NCBI GenBank assembly: GCA_050251035.1
Contig: JBFWNN010000005.1
Span: forward strand, 51,412-115,411
DNA length: 64,000 bases
Direction: 5' to 3'
Source of the DNA: Taklimakanibacter sp050251035
GTDB taxonomy: Bacteria > Pseudomonadota > Alphaproteobacteria > Rhizobiales > Aestuariivirgaceae
Numbering within the stretch: the first letter of the stretch is position 1; the number at the start of each line of letters is the position of its first letter. Under the pieces are notes generated by a model. It saw nothing but the letters and a program-made list of their open reading frames with translations, was not told the DNA's origin and searched no databases. This document shows, one piece after another, positions 17,497 through 26,103 of this stretch. Position numbers and translations under genes: made by a program.

Positions 17497-18471
17497 ATGG
17501 CTGAACTGACTTACCGCGACGCGTTGCGCAAGGCGCTGGCCGACGCCATGACCGAGAATCCCGATGTGATCATCCTGGGCGAGGAGGTGGGCCGCTATGG
17601 CGGCGCCTATGGCGTCACCAAGGACCTCATCCAGGAATTCGGTGCCGACAGGGTGATCGACACGCCGATCTCGGAGCCCGCCATCATCGGCGCCGCCGTC
17701 GGGGCGGCGATGACGGGCTTGAGGCCGGTGGTCGAGCTCATGTATGTCGACTTCCTCGGCATGGCGATGGACCAGCTTGCCAATCAGGCGGCCAAGATCC
17801 GCTACATGTTCGGCGGCCAGATCGGCGTGCCGATGGTGCTCCGGACGCAAGGCGGCACCGGCCGCTCGGCGGGCGCCCAGCATTCCCAGAGCCTCGAATC
17901 CTATGTCATGCACACGCCGGGCCTGAGGCTCGCCATGCCGGCTACGGTGGCGGACGCCTATCATCTGCTGCGCCAGGCGCTGACCAGGCCCGATCCCGTC
18001 GTCTTCATCGAGCACAAGGCGCTCTATACGATGAAGGAGGATGTGGACCTCGCGGCCGCGCCCTTGCCCTGGGGCAAGGCGGCGGTGAGGCGCCAAGGCA
18101 AGGACCTGGTGATCGTCACCTATTCGCGCCAGCTGCAGCATGTCCTCGAAGCCGCAAAGGCGCTTTCGGCCAAGGGCATCGAGGCGACCGTCATCGATCT
18201 CAGAACCCTCAACCCGCTCGACTTCGACACCATCCGCGCGCATGTCGAGCGCATCGGCCGGGCGATGGTGGTCTCGGAAGCGGCGATGACCGCGGGTGTC
18301 GCCGCTGAGCTCGCCGCGCGCATCTCCGAGGAATGTTTCGACTTCCTCGAGGAGCCGGTGGTGCGGGTGGCCGGCGAGGACATACCGATCTCGGTGTCGA
18401 CGGCGCTCGAAGCCGGATCGGTGCCCGGGCCGCAGCTCATCGCCGAGACGGCGGAGCGGATGCTCGGATGA
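17497..18471 (+). CDS. acoB: Thiamine-diphosphate dehydrogenase E1 beta, acetoin dehydrogenase type
   Basis: A 324-residue E1 beta subunit, starting AELTYRDALRKALADAM, with the DTPISEPAIIGAAVGAAM and LRTQGGTGRSAGAQHSQSLE blocks that form half of the E1 active site. It closes with the transketolase C-terminal domain (VIDLRTLNPLDFDTI). Its stop codon overlaps the start of the E2 gene (ATGA), so E1 and E2 are translationally coupled. Confidence 0.88.
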   Translation: MAELTYRDALRKALADAMTENPDVIILGEEVGRYGGAYGVTKDLIQEFGADRVIDTPISEPAIIGAAVGAAMTGLRPVVELMYVDFLGMAMDQLANQAAKIRYMFGGQIGVPMVLRTQGGTGRSAGAQHSQSLESYVMHTPGLRLAMPATVADAYHLLRQALTRPDPVVFIEHKALYTMKEDVDLAAAPLPWGKAAVRRQGKDLVIVTYSRQLQHVLEAAKALSAKGIEATVIDLRTLNPLDFDTIRAHVERIGRAMVVSEAAMTAGVAAELAARISEECFDFLEEPVVRVAGEDIPISVSTALEAGSVPGPQLIAETAERMLG

Positions 18472-19676
18472 CCAGCCGCACGCTCACCATGCCGCGTCTC
18501 GGCGAGACGATGGAAGAGGGCACGATCGTCGGCTGGCTGGTGGCGCCGGGACAGGCTTTTCAGCGCGGCGCGGCGCTGCTCGAGATCGAGACCGACAAGA
18601 CGGTGGTCGAATATCCGGCGCTCGGCGATGGCGTGCTCGAGGCGACGCTCGCCGCACCGGGCGATCAGGTGAGCGTCGGCGCGCCGATCGCGCGCGTCAC
18701 GGTCGCGCGTGCCGAGGACTGGGCGGAGACGCCGGCCGAATCTTTGTCGGCCGAGATTGCCGCTGCGCCGGTGATGCCTCATGCGGCGCCGGCCACCGCC
18801 CGCCGCCGGGCGACGCCGCCCGCCCGCCGGCTGGCGCGCAAGGCCGGCGTCAGGCTGGAGACGCTGCCGGGAAGCGGACGGCGCGGACGCATCGAGCGCC
18901 ACGACGTCGAACGGGCGGCATCGGCCAGGCCGCAGGGAAATATCGCCTTCGACAGGATCGGCGACGGCGGGGCGACCTTCCTGCTGCTCCATGGTTTTGC
19001 CGGTGACCGCAGCACCTGGGTGGCGACGGCGAGCGGCATCGCGCGGGCGGGCCACAGCGTCATCGTGCCGGACTTGCCCGGCCATGGCGCGAGCGCGGCC
19101 GAGGCCGGAAGTCTCGACGATCTCGTCGACGCCATGACGGATTTCGCCAGGAGCCTCGATGGCGATCTCCATCTCGTCGGCCATTCGCTCGGCGGCGCGG
19201 TCGCCGCCGGTATCGCCGATCGCCTCGGCTCCAAGGTAGCGAGCCTGACGCTGATTGCGCCGGCCGGCACCGGACGCGAGATCGAGAGCGCGTTCATCCT
19301 CGGCATGGCCGAGGCGACGCGCGCGGGCGAGGTCGCGCATCTCCTGCGCCTGCTCGGACCCAAGACCGAAGGCCTGTCGGATGTGGTGCTCGCCGCAATA
19401 GCGGAGCAACTGGCGCGCGGCCGGCTCAAGACCCTGGCGCAGGCGCTGGTCGGGCCGCAAGGGCAGAAGATCGACATCCTCCGCCTGCTGGCGAAGCTTG
19501 CCGAGCGGCTCCGGGTGCGTGTTCTCATCGGCAAGAACGACCGCATCATTCCCGCCTCCCTTGCTTTCAACCTGCCATCCGGCATCGCGGTGCATTTCCT
19601 CAGCGCCGGCCACATGCCGCAGTGGGACGCGCTGCCCGAGACCCTTTTCCTTCTGACCGAAGCCGTGCATGGCTGA
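18468..19676 (+). CDS. acoC: E2-like acyltransferase: lipoyl, E3-binding and alpha/beta hydrolase domains
   Basis: This 402-residue protein has three parts. Residues 1-80 are a biotinyl-lipoyl domain with the modified lysine expected at Lys44 (ETDKTVVE). Residues 108-145 look like a peripheral-subunit (E3) binding domain (PPARRLARKAGV ... GRIERHDV). Residues 155-402 are an alpha/beta hydrolase with nucleophile in GHSLGG, acid in GKNDRI and histidine in AGHMPQ. The hydrolase replaces the normal E2 catalytic domain, as in AcoC of acetoin dehydrogenases. No dihydrolipoamide dehydrogenase (E3) gene is adjacent, so one from elsewhere must serve. Confidence 0.85.
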   Translation: MTSRTLTMPRLGETMEEGTIVGWLVAPGQAFQRGAALLEIETDKTVVEYPALGDGVLEATLAAPGDQVSVGAPIARVTVARAEDWAETPAESLSAEIAAAPVMPHAAPATARRRATPPARRLARKAGVRLETLPGSGRRGRIERHDVERAASARPQGNIAFDRIGDGGATFLLLHGFAGDRSTWVATASGIARAGHSVIVPDLPGHGASAAEAGSLDDLVDAMTDFARSLDGDLHLVGHSLGGAVAAGIADRLGSKVASLTLIAPAGTGREIESAFILGMAEATRAGEVAHLLRLLGPKTEGLSDVVLAAIAEQLARGRLKTLAQALVGPQGQKIDILRLLAKLAERLRVRVLIGKNDRIIPASLAFNLPSGIAVHFLSAGHMPQWDALPETLFLLTEAVHG

Positions 19677-19702
19677 CCCGAAGCAAGAACAGGGAGGAGC
19701 GA

Positions 19703-21193
19703 ATGGCCTGCTATCTGACCGCCGATGGGGGAACCGAAAGCCTGCGCGCCCGCGTCTATGACCTCAAGGGCGTCTGCCTCGGGTCCAAAGCAGTGCCCTA
19801 TGAGACGCGCTTCTCTCCCGGCGCCCGCGCCGAGCAAAACCCGGAAGACTGGTGGCGGGCGCTCATCGCCGCCACAAGGGGCGCCATCGCCGAGGCTGGC
19901 ATCGATGCCGGCCAGATCGAAGCCATGGCCTATGCGACCACCTGCTGCACCGTCGTGGCGCTCGACAAGGAAGGGCGGGCGCTCAGGCCCGCTCTGCTGT
20001 GGATGGACGTACGCGCTCATCGCGAAGCCGATGCTGTCCTGGCCACGGGCGACGCGCGGCTCGCCATCAACGGCGCGGGCCACGGCCCCGTGTCGGCCGA
20101 ATGGATGATCCCCAAGGCGTTGTGGCTCAAACGCAACGAGCCGGATATCTTCAAGGCCGCCGACACGATCTGCGAATATCAGGACTTCCTCACCTTGCGG
20201 CTGACGGGCGAGCGCTGCGCCTCGCTCGACAATGCCGGGCTGCGCTGGCATTATTCGAGCCGCGACGGCGGCCCTGCGCGCGGCATCCTCCATCGTCTCG
20301 ATCTGGCCGAGCTGGAGGGGAAATGGCCGCAGCGCGTCGTCGCTCCGGGCCAAATCGTGGGCACGCTCACGACGTCCGCCGCCGCGGCTCTTGGATTGAG
20401 CCCGAAAGTGAAAGTGGTGCAGGGCGGGGCCGACGCCCTCATCGGCATGATTGGCCTCGGCGTCGCGCGGCCGGGCCAGCTCGCTCTGATCACCGGCTCA
20501 TCGCATCTGCAGTTCGGCGTCACCGCGGCGCCGATCCATGCGCCGGGCGTCTGGGGCGCCTATCCCGACATCGTCTATCCGGGGCGCTTCATCGTGGAAG
20601 GCGGACAGACCTCGACCGGCTCGATCATCAACTGGCTGAAGCGGCTCACCGGCGGCACGCTCGATCTCGCCGAGATGAACCGCAAGGCCGAGGCGCTCGC
20701 GCCCGGATCCGACGGCCTCATCGTCCAGGATCACTTCCAGGGCAACCGCACGCCCTATACCGACCCGTTGTCGCGCGGCGCCATTGTCGGCCTAACGCTC
20801 GCCCATGAGCCGCACCATATCTTTCGCGCCGTCATGGAAGGGATCGGCTTAGGCACCCGCGCCATCCTCGATGCCTTCCGCGCCGGCGGATACAGCAGCA
20901 CCGAGATCACTGCGGGCGGCGGCGCCACGGCATCGCCCCTGTGGATGCAGATCCATGCCGACACGGCCGGCCTGCCGGTACGCATCCCGGCGTCACCCGA
21001 TGCGCCGTCGACCGGCTCGGCGGTGCTGGCCGCGCATGGGGCGGGCCGCTTCGCCTCGATCGACGACGGCATCGCCGCCATGGTCAAACCCGGCACGATG
21101 ATCGAGCCGCGGCCGCGCGAAGCCGCTCTCTATGAGGAGATCTATCACCGCTACAAGGCGCTCTATCCGGCGCTGAAAGGCGTGCTGGGGTGA
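19703..21193 (+). CDS. FGGY-family carbohydrate kinase
   Basis: A 496-residue ATP-dependent sugar kinase of the FGGY group. It has an N-terminal phosphate-binding loop (LTADGGTESLRARVYD) and a C-terminal TAGGGATASPLWMQIHADTAGLPV segment like the xylulokinase/ribulokinase signature. The ATG follows a GGGAGGA site 4 bp away. It comes 26 bp after the E2 gene and may be in the same operon. The substrate (pentulose, tetritol or other) cannot be read from sequence. Linkage to an acetoin-type dehydrogenase hints at a sugar or polyol route ending in a C4 ketol, but that is speculation. Confidence 0.85.
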   Translation: MACYLTADGGTESLRARVYDLKGVCLGSKAVPYETRFSPGARAEQNPEDWWRALIAATRGAIAEAGIDAGQIEAMAYATTCCTVVALDKEGRALRPALLWMDVRAHREADAVLATGDARLAINGAGHGPVSAEWMIPKALWLKRNEPDIFKAADTICEYQDFLTLRLTGERCASLDNAGLRWHYSSRDGGPARGILHRLDLAELEGKWPQRVVAPGQIVGTLTTSAAAALGLSPKVKVVQGGADALIGMIGLGVARPGQLALITGSSHLQFGVTAAPIHAPGVWGAYPDIVYPGRFIVEGGQTSTGSIINWLKRLTGGTLDLAEMNRKAEALAPGSDGLIVQDHFQGNRTPYTDPLSRGAIVGLTLAHEPHHIFRAVMEGIGLGTRAILDAFRAGGYSSTEITAGGGATASPLWMQIHADTAGLPVRIPASPDAPSTGSAVLAAHGAGRFASIDDGIAAMVKPGTMIEPRPREAALYEEIYHRYKALYPALKGVLG

Positions 21194-21200
21194 GAAAACG

Positions 21201-21443
21201 TCAAGCCGCGCAGCCGCCAGGCTTGAAGACGCGCTCGGTGCTTGCCGGATATTTCTTCAGCATGGCGGCGGGCCGAATGGGCCGCTTAACGAGATCGCCG
21301 CCGCAATTGGGACAGACGCCGGCAAGCTTCTCCTCCGCGCATGTGACGCAGAAAGTGCATTCGAAGGTGCAGATGCGCGCGTCATCCGCGTCGGGCGGAA
21401 GATTCTTGTCGCAGCATTCGCAATTGGGCCTGAGCGCCAGCAT
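21201..21443 (-). CDS. DUF1272 domain protein, small zinc-ribbon-like
   Basis: An 80-residue protein with paired cysteines CECCDKN, CTFECTFCVTC and CPNCGGDL that probably bind zinc. The sequence (LALRPNCECCDKNLPPDADDARICTFECTFC) matches DUF1272. It is a widespread soluble family of unknown function. It is convergent with the FGGY kinase gene, 8 bp away, and lies 29 bp downstream of usg on the same strand. Confidence 0.88.
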   Translation of the reverse strand: MLALRPNCECCDKNLPPDADDARICTFECTFCVTCAEEKLAGVCPNCGGDLVKRPIRPAAMLKKYPASTERVFKPGGCAA

Positions 21444-21472
21444 CGCATGCTCTCCCGTGCACTATCGTCGGC

Positions 21473-21742
21473 CTAATGCAGCCGCCATTCGCTGCCGACG
21501 TAGCGCAATTCGGCTGGGCCAACAATCGCGGAATGGGCGACGCGCACCTGGCAGAGCGGCCCGTCGAGATTGTGCGCCCAGAAATCGAGGAATTTGATGA
21601 GGCGCGGGAAGCGGGGGGCGAGATCGTAGTCCTGCCACAGGAAGAGCTGGAGGATGTCGCGGTGATCCGGCAGTCGGTACATGATCTCCGCCGTCGTCAT
21701 GCTCCAGCCACGCAACTGACCTTCAAAGGCTTTGTCGATCAT
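21473..21742 (-). CDS. usg: Usg family protein
   Basis: An 89-residue protein matching the alphaproteobacterial Usg family, named from its neighbourhood with tryptophan genes in other species; its function is unknown. Conserved-looking segments are TTAEIMYRLPDHRDILQLF and WQDYDLAPRFPRLIKFL. Two in-frame ATGs compete. The strong AAAGGAGG site at 21749-21756 touches the first (21748) but stands 6 nt before the second (21742), so the second was chosen. No trp gene is nearby. Confidence 0.85.
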   Translation of the reverse strand: MIDKAFEGQLRGWSMTTAEIMYRLPDHRDILQLFLWQDYDLAPRFPRLIKFLDFWAHNLDGPLCQVRVAHSAIVGPAELRYVGSEWRLH

Positions 21743-21748
21743 CGCCAT

Positions 21749-21756
21749 CCTCCTTT
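21749..21756 (-). promoter_or_regulatory. Strong ribosome-binding site deciding the usg start
   Basis: AAAGGAGG on the minus strand, with 6 nt to the ATG at 21742 and none to the ATG at 21748. It favours the downstream start. Confidence 0.8.
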
Positions 21757-21762
21757 GACTTG

Positions 21763-21810
21763 GCGCGTGATCGGACGGAAAACCGGTGTCCACTTTTCCT
21801 GATCACGCGC
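21763..21810. repeat. Rhizobial intergenic palindromic repeat (RIME-like), copy 2, intact
   Basis: A 48-bp element with perfect 10-bp outer arms GCGCGTGATC (21763-21772) and GATCACGCGC (21801-21810), and inner GGAAAA/TTTTCC arms. It sits directly upstream of the usg ribosome-binding site, so any transcript starting further upstream would carry it as a hairpin in the 5' leader. Confidence 0.8.
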
Positions 21811-21932
21811 GAGAGTCGCGGCGAATCCAAACCTGGTGCACCCCGCATCTTCGGTCAAGGATATGAAGGTTGATTTAACGGTTATTTTCCAATTGGTTAG
21901 CAGCGCATCTTGAAGAGTGCTGCCAATCAAGC

Positions 21933-22316
21933 TCAGGGGCGCAGCGCAAAAACCTCTGAGACCTTGGCATCGGCATATGCAAAGCAGCCAGCCAGTGTCG
22001 GATTGAAGGGGAGCTCGGCATAGGCGCCAATGGCGCCATGCGCCTCGAGACGGCCCGCGAGCCCCGCTTCCTCGCCCGCCACCACCCAGACGAAGCCGAG
22101 CCAGGTGCCGCGCAAGGGCTTGCCATCGGCGGCGATGATGCGCGCGAACATCTCATCCTGGCTGAGACCCGGCTCGAACACGGCGAGCAGCGGTCCCGGC
22201 GCCTCGGGTGGAAGTGCGGCCTGGCGCATCGTCACCGCCATGACGATAAGCCACAGGACGAGGACGAGGCCGCCGAAAGCGGCCGCGAATTTGTGGCCCG
22301 GCCAGATCCCGGTCAT
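21933..22316 (-). CDS. Membrane-anchored protein of unknown function, coupled to an MFS gene
   Basis: A 127-residue protein with one N-terminal membrane segment (about residues 10-30) and a globular remainder containing LRGTWLGFVWVVAGEEAGLAGRLEAHG. I do not recognise the family. The ATG overlaps the stop of the upstream MFS gene (ATGA) in the same direction, so expression is coupled to the transporter. Two hydrophobic segments in the soluble part resemble a small ligand or partner fold. Function unknown. Confidence 0.7.
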   Translation of the reverse strand: MTGIWPGHKFAAAFGGLVLVLWLIVMAVTMRQAALPPEAPGPLLAVFEPGLSQDEMFARIIAADGKPLRGTWLGFVWVVAGEEAGLAGRLEAHGAIGAYAELPFNPTLAGCFAYADAKVSEVFALRP

Positions 22317-23557
22317 GCCGGCGCGGGCTGCGCGAACTTGTCGGAGCGCTGCTCGCGGATCGGCAGATGCACGATGGCCGCGAAGACGCCGAGCGCCGCG
22401 CCCATCCACCAGACCGGATCGTAGGAGCCAAACTGGTCGTAGAGCCGCCCGCCCAGCCACACGCCGAAGAAGGAGCCGACCTGGTGGCTCAGGAACACGA
22501 AGCCGTAGAGCGTCGCCATGTAGCGGGTGCCGAACATGACGGTGACGAGGCCCATGGTCAGCGGAACGGTCGACAGCCACAAGAGACCCATCGAGGCGGT
22601 GAAGACCAGCGTGGTCGCGTTGCTGATCGGCAGGAGGATGAAGGCGACGATGGCGGCCGAGCGCAGGAGATAGATGATGCTCAAGGGAATGCGCTTGGCA
22701 TATTTGCCGCCGATGATCCCCGAATAATAGGAGCCCGCCACATTGAAGAGGCCGATGGCGCCCATCGCCAGGCCGGCAAAGCCGGCGCTGATGCCGTGCT
22801 CCTGCAGATAGGGCGGCAGATGGACCGTGACGAAAGCGAGCTGGAAACCGCAGACGAAGAAGCCGGCGGTGAGCAGATTGTAGGAGCGGTTGCCAAAGGC
22901 GGCGCGGATCGCGGCGCGCAGGCTCATCTCCGCCTCGCCGGGCGGCAGCGCGCTCTTCGACGTGTTCTGCGCCATCAAGGGAAGCGCGAAGACGATGATG
23001 AGGAGCGAGCAGGCGGCGAGAATGATGAGCGCCTGGTACCAGCCGAAGGCGGGAATCAGGGCGCCGCCCAGGGGCGCGAAGATGAATTGGCCCATGGAGC
23101 CCGCCGCGGTGGCGATGCCGAAGGCCCAGGAGCGCTTCTCCGGCGGCACCAGGCGGCCGAACGCGGCCATGACGATGCCGAAGGAGGAGGCGGCGATGCC
23201 GATGCCGATAAGGATGCCGCCGCCGAAATAGAGCATGGCCGGGGTGGTCGCCGCCGCCATGAGGGCGGTGCCCACGGCATAGAAGACGGCGCCGCCCATG
23301 AGGACGCGGGCGCTGCCATAACGGTCCGCCAAGGCGCCGGCGACCGGCGTCGCCACACCCCACAGCAGGTTCTGCAGAGCCATGGCCAGGCTGTAGATCT
23401 CACGCGGCCAGGCATTTGCTTCCGAGATCGGGCCGGTGAACAGGCCGAAGCTCGAGCGCACGCCGAAATTGACCATGGCGACGAGGCAGCCGGCGACGAT
23501 GATGACCGCCGGAAGATAGTACCAGGGCGTGGATCTGGGCAGAGTCTGTTCGCTCAT
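22313..23557 (-). CDS. MFS transporter, monocarboxylate/oxalate-formate-like
   Basis: A 414-residue twelve-helix protein. It starts WYYLPAVIIVAGCLVAMVNFGVRSSFGLF and carries the loop motif GALADRYGSARVLMG, with YGFVFLSHQVGSFFGVWLGGRLYD near helix 11. This arrangement is like the OFA/monocarboxylate branch of MFS. The ATG at 23557 was preferred to an upstream in-frame start that would add 23 unlike residues. It is coupled to the unknown gene at 21933. Substrate unknown. Confidence 0.85.
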   Translation of the reverse strand: MSEQTLPRSTPWYYLPAVIIVAGCLVAMVNFGVRSSFGLFTGPISEANAWPREIYSLAMALQNLLWGVATPVAGALADRYGSARVLMGGAVFYAVGTALMAAATTPAMLYFGGGILIGIGIAASSFGIVMAAFGRLVPPEKRSWAFGIATAAGSMGQFIFAPLGGALIPAFGWYQALIILAACSLLIIVFALPLMAQNTSKSALPPGEAEMSLRAAIRAAFGNRSYNLLTAGFFVCGFQLAFVTVHLPPYLQEHGISAGFAGLAMGAIGLFNVAGSYYSGIIGGKYAKRIPLSIIYLLRSAAIVAFILLPISNATTLVFTASMGLLWLSTVPLTMGLVTVMFGTRYMATLYGFVFLSHQVGSFFGVWLGGRLYDQFGSYDPVWWMGAALGVFAAIVHLPIREQRSDKFAQPAPA

Positions 23558-23650
23558 AGGGGCCTCGAAAGCTGAGCCGGGCAGGATAGGGCGTTCGACC
23601 GGTCGGTCAAACTGCGTTCTCCTCATGTCGGACCCGTTCCCGGCGCGTGA

Positions 23651-24529
23651 TCAGCGCAGCCTGAGCTGGGCGACGGCGACGCCGCCGAGAATCAGAAGGC
23701 CGCCACCGATCGTGGACAAGGTCACGGCCTCGCCGAGAAAGGCCGACCCCGCCATGACCGCGATGACCGGGATCACGTAAAGAGCCGCGCCGATCGTGGC
23801 GGCAGGCAGCTTGGCCGCGGCGTAAGTCCAAGTGATCATGGCGATGAAGGACGAGACGAAAGCCAGGAAGGCGAGCTCGAGCCATTGCTGATCGGTCATG
23901 GCGCCAAGCGTATCGAAAGTGCCCGGCGAAGCGAAGAAGAGCATCGGCATCGTGGCGATGAGCAGGCTCATCGCCGTGACGGACAATGCCCCGTAACGCT
24001 GGATGATCGACTTCGCCGGCACCGTATAGAAGGCCCAGGCGAAGCAGGCGAGGAGCAGCAGCCCGATGCCGACGAGATAGGGTTGCGCCGTTATACCGTC
24101 GGTGGCCAGATCGTTCCAGACGAGGAGCACCGTGCCGGCGAAGGCCAAAGCAAGACCCGCAAGCACGGGAAGGGTCGGCTTCTCGCCCAGCATCACGATA
24201 GCCAAGAGCATGATGAACAGCGGCTGGGTCGCGTAAATGAGCCCGCCGATGCCGGCCGGCACGACGGCGAAACCATAGACCGAAGCGACGCTGTAGACGA
24301 AGACGCCGATGAGGGAGACCACCAGCAGCCGAAGCCAGTCCGTCCAGGCGATGCGCCATTTGCCCGTGGCGAGAAGGATGACGATACAGACCACGGCAAT
24401 GGGGACATAACGGATCACCAGCGCGTCGGCAGGCCCGAGGCCGACCGAAAGCGAGCGCAGAAACACGGGCGTGACACCCCAGATCAGCATGGTGAGCAGC
24501 AAGGCGGCGAAAGGCTTCGCTCTCTCCAT
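23651..24529 (-). CDS. EamA/DMT family transporter
   Basis: A 292-residue protein of ten predicted helices made of two EamA repeats. The first contains YATQPLFIMLLAIVMLGEKPTL and the second ALYVIPVIAVMAGSAFLGEAVT, the paired signature of drug/metabolite exporters. It follows another EamA gene after 3 bp, so they are probably one operon and may form two similar exporters or a pair. Substrate unknown. Confidence 0.88.
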   Translation of the reverse strand: MERAKPFAALLLTMLIWGVTPVFLRSLSVGLGPADALVIRYVPIAVVCIVILLATGKWRIAWTDWLRLLVVSLIGVFVYSVASVYGFAVVPAGIGGLIYATQPLFIMLLAIVMLGEKPTLPVLAGLALAFAGTVLLVWNDLATDGITAQPYLVGIGLLLLACFAWAFYTVPAKSIIQRYGALSVTAMSLLIATMPMLFFASPGTFDTLGAMTDQQWLELAFLAFVSSFIAMITWTYAAAKLPAATIGAALYVIPVIAVMAGSAFLGEAVTLSTIGGGLLILGGVAVAQLRLR

Positions 24530-24532
24530 GGC

Positions 24533-25441
24533 TCAGGCCGCCGTCGCACGGCGGCAAGTCCAGATGCCGGCCAGGATAGCGGCACCGCTCGCCAGCATCA
24601 GCGGTGTCAGAGGCTCGGAGAACAGGATCCAGGCGACGACCGCCGCGACAGCCGTCTGCAGAAGGCCCGTCATCGAGGAGAAGGACGTGGGCAAATGCGC
24701 CAAGGCGAAGGTCATGAGCCCTTGCCCGCCGGCATGGCTGACGACGGCGAGGCCCACCAGGATCAGCCAGCCATCGAGCGAACCCGACAGCATGGTCGGG
24801 CTCGTCACGACCGCGAAGGGCAGGAGGCCGAGAGCGGCGACGAGCGACATGTAGAACATGATGGTCGTCGTCGAGCTGTGGCGGCGCACATTGACGATGA
24901 GCAGGAGATAGATGGCGAAGAACAAGGCGGCGAGCAACGCATAGATGCCGCCCAGCAGGCGATCGGGCGGCGTCACGACGGCGCCGGTCCTCTGCACGGC
25001 GAGCGAGGCGACGCCGAAAAGCGCCAGAGCGAGGCCGAGGACGAACAGTGGCTTGATCTTCTCGCCGAACAGGAACACCGCGGCGACCGTCACCATGATC
25101 GGGACGGTGCTGGCGAGGAGGGTTGCCTCGAGCACCGTGGTGTGGGCGATGGCGAGATGCCAGAAGGCGATATCGGCGGCAAAGGCGAGGCCCCCCAGGA
25201 TGAGACGGATGTGGTCGCTCCGGCTGAGCGTGGACAGCCTATCGAGCCGATTGCCGCTCAGCCAGGCGAAGAACCAGATGGCGGGAACCGCGAAGGCCAA
25301 CCGGTAGAATCCCGAGGCAAGGGGCGCAAGGTCCGAGAGCCGGGCGAAGATCGGCGAGAAGCCGACCGCGACGCCCGCACCCAACAGAGCCAGGAAAGCC
25401 AGCGTCGAGGTGCGCGACGTCGTTTGATGGGGGACGGCCAT
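24533..25441 (-). CDS. EamA/DMT family transporter
   Basis: A 302-residue ten-helix drug/metabolite transporter with two EamA repeats, including ASTVPIMVTVAAVFLFGEKIKP in the first and TAVAAVVAWILFSEPLTPLM in the second. It is the first gene of a two-gene unit with the EamA gene at 23651. The two proteins are clearly different in sequence, so this is not a recent duplication. Substrate unknown. Confidence 0.88.
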   Translation of the reverse strand: MAVPHQTTSRTSTLAFLALLGAGVAVGFSPIFARLSDLAPLASGFYRLAFAVPAIWFFAWLSGNRLDRLSTLSRSDHIRLILGGLAFAADIAFWHLAIAHTTVLEATLLASTVPIMVTVAAVFLFGEKIKPLFVLGLALALFGVASLAVQRTGAVVTPPDRLLGGIYALLAALFFAIYLLLIVNVRRHSSTTTIMFYMSLVAALGLLPFAVVTSPTMLSGSLDGWLILVGLAVVSHAGGQGLMTFALAHLPTSFSSMTGLLQTAVAAVVAWILFSEPLTPLMLASGAAILAGIWTCRRATAA

Positions 25442-25511
25442 GAGGGTGGATCAGGAGTTGCCCGAAGCCTCACGGCAGGTCAATCGCCGTCGAAAAAGTG
25501 ACAGCTATGCG

Positions 25512-25832
25512 TCAGGCAGCGGTCTTCTCGGCGAGAAGGGTCTTGAGCTCGCCCGACTGGAACATCTCGGTGACGATATCGCAGCCGCCGATGAACTCGC
25601 CCTTCACATAGAGCTGCGGGATGGTCGGCCAGTTGGAATAGTCCTTGATGCCCTGGCGCAGCTCGCCCGAGTCCAGCACGTTGATGCCTTTGTAGGCGGC
25701 GCCCAGGTGATCGAGGATCTGCACGACGCGGCCGGAGAAGCCGCACATCGGCATGTCCGGCGTGCCCTTCATGAACAGCACCACGTCATTCGCCTTCACT
25801 TCATCGTCAATCCAGGTCTTGATGTCGGTCAT
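25512..25832 (-). CDS. grxD: Monothiol glutaredoxin, Grx4 type
   Basis: A 106-residue single-domain monothiol glutaredoxin. The CGFS active site begins at Cys30, preceded by VVLFMKGTPDMPM, and the glutathione-binding WPTIPQLYVKGEFIGGCDI follows. Such proteins carry Fe-S clusters bridged with glutathione and work with BolA proteins. A bolA gene lies 270 bp upstream in the same direction, the usual alphaproteobacterial purL-bolA-grxD arrangement. Confidence 0.96.
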   Translation of the reverse strand: MTDIKTWIDDEVKANDVVLFMKGTPDMPMCGFSGRVVQILDHLGAAYKGINVLDSGELRQGIKDYSNWPTIPQLYVKGEFIGGCDIVTEMFQSGELKTLLAEKTAA

Positions 25833-26064
25833 TTTTAGCTCGCTCTCTCAGATAATCTCGGTGTTCCTCATGACGCTCTTCCGTCGACTTGTCGGTCAGC
25901 CAGACGGCGGCGTTGCTCTGCCTGATCAGCATGTTCGGCTCACGGGCCCGATAAGACAGTTGCCAATCATATCCGTTTCGCCGGCTCAGTATCCGCAGCA
26001 CAAGTACGCCCAAGCCTATCACGACAATCGCTAGAATTCCGGCAATCGCGATCAGATTGGGCAT
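25807..26064 (-). CDS. Small single-helix membrane protein, hypothetical
   Basis: An 85-residue reading frame with one N-terminal membrane helix (about residues 4-25) followed by a charged tail (REPNMLIRQSNAAVWL ... EERHEEHRDYLRERA). It lies between bolA and grxD on the same strand and overlaps the grxD start by 26 bp. The protein-like composition and position support a gene, but the ribosome-binding site is weak and I know no family. It may be absent or different in relatives. Confidence 0.5.
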   Translation of the reverse strand: MPNLIAIAGILAIVVIGLGVLVLRILSRRNGYDWQLSYRAREPNMLIRQSNAAVWLTDKSTEERHEEHRDYLRERAKNDRHQDLD

Positions 26065-26103
26065 CCCTGGCTCTAATCCCTTCGTTTGCGCATGATCACG
26101 CGG

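Noticed and set aside
16444..18471. Assignment of the E1 genes as pyruvate dehydrogenase
   Set aside because: The linked E2 has an alpha/beta hydrolase in place of the acetyltransferase domain, which fits the acetoin type better.
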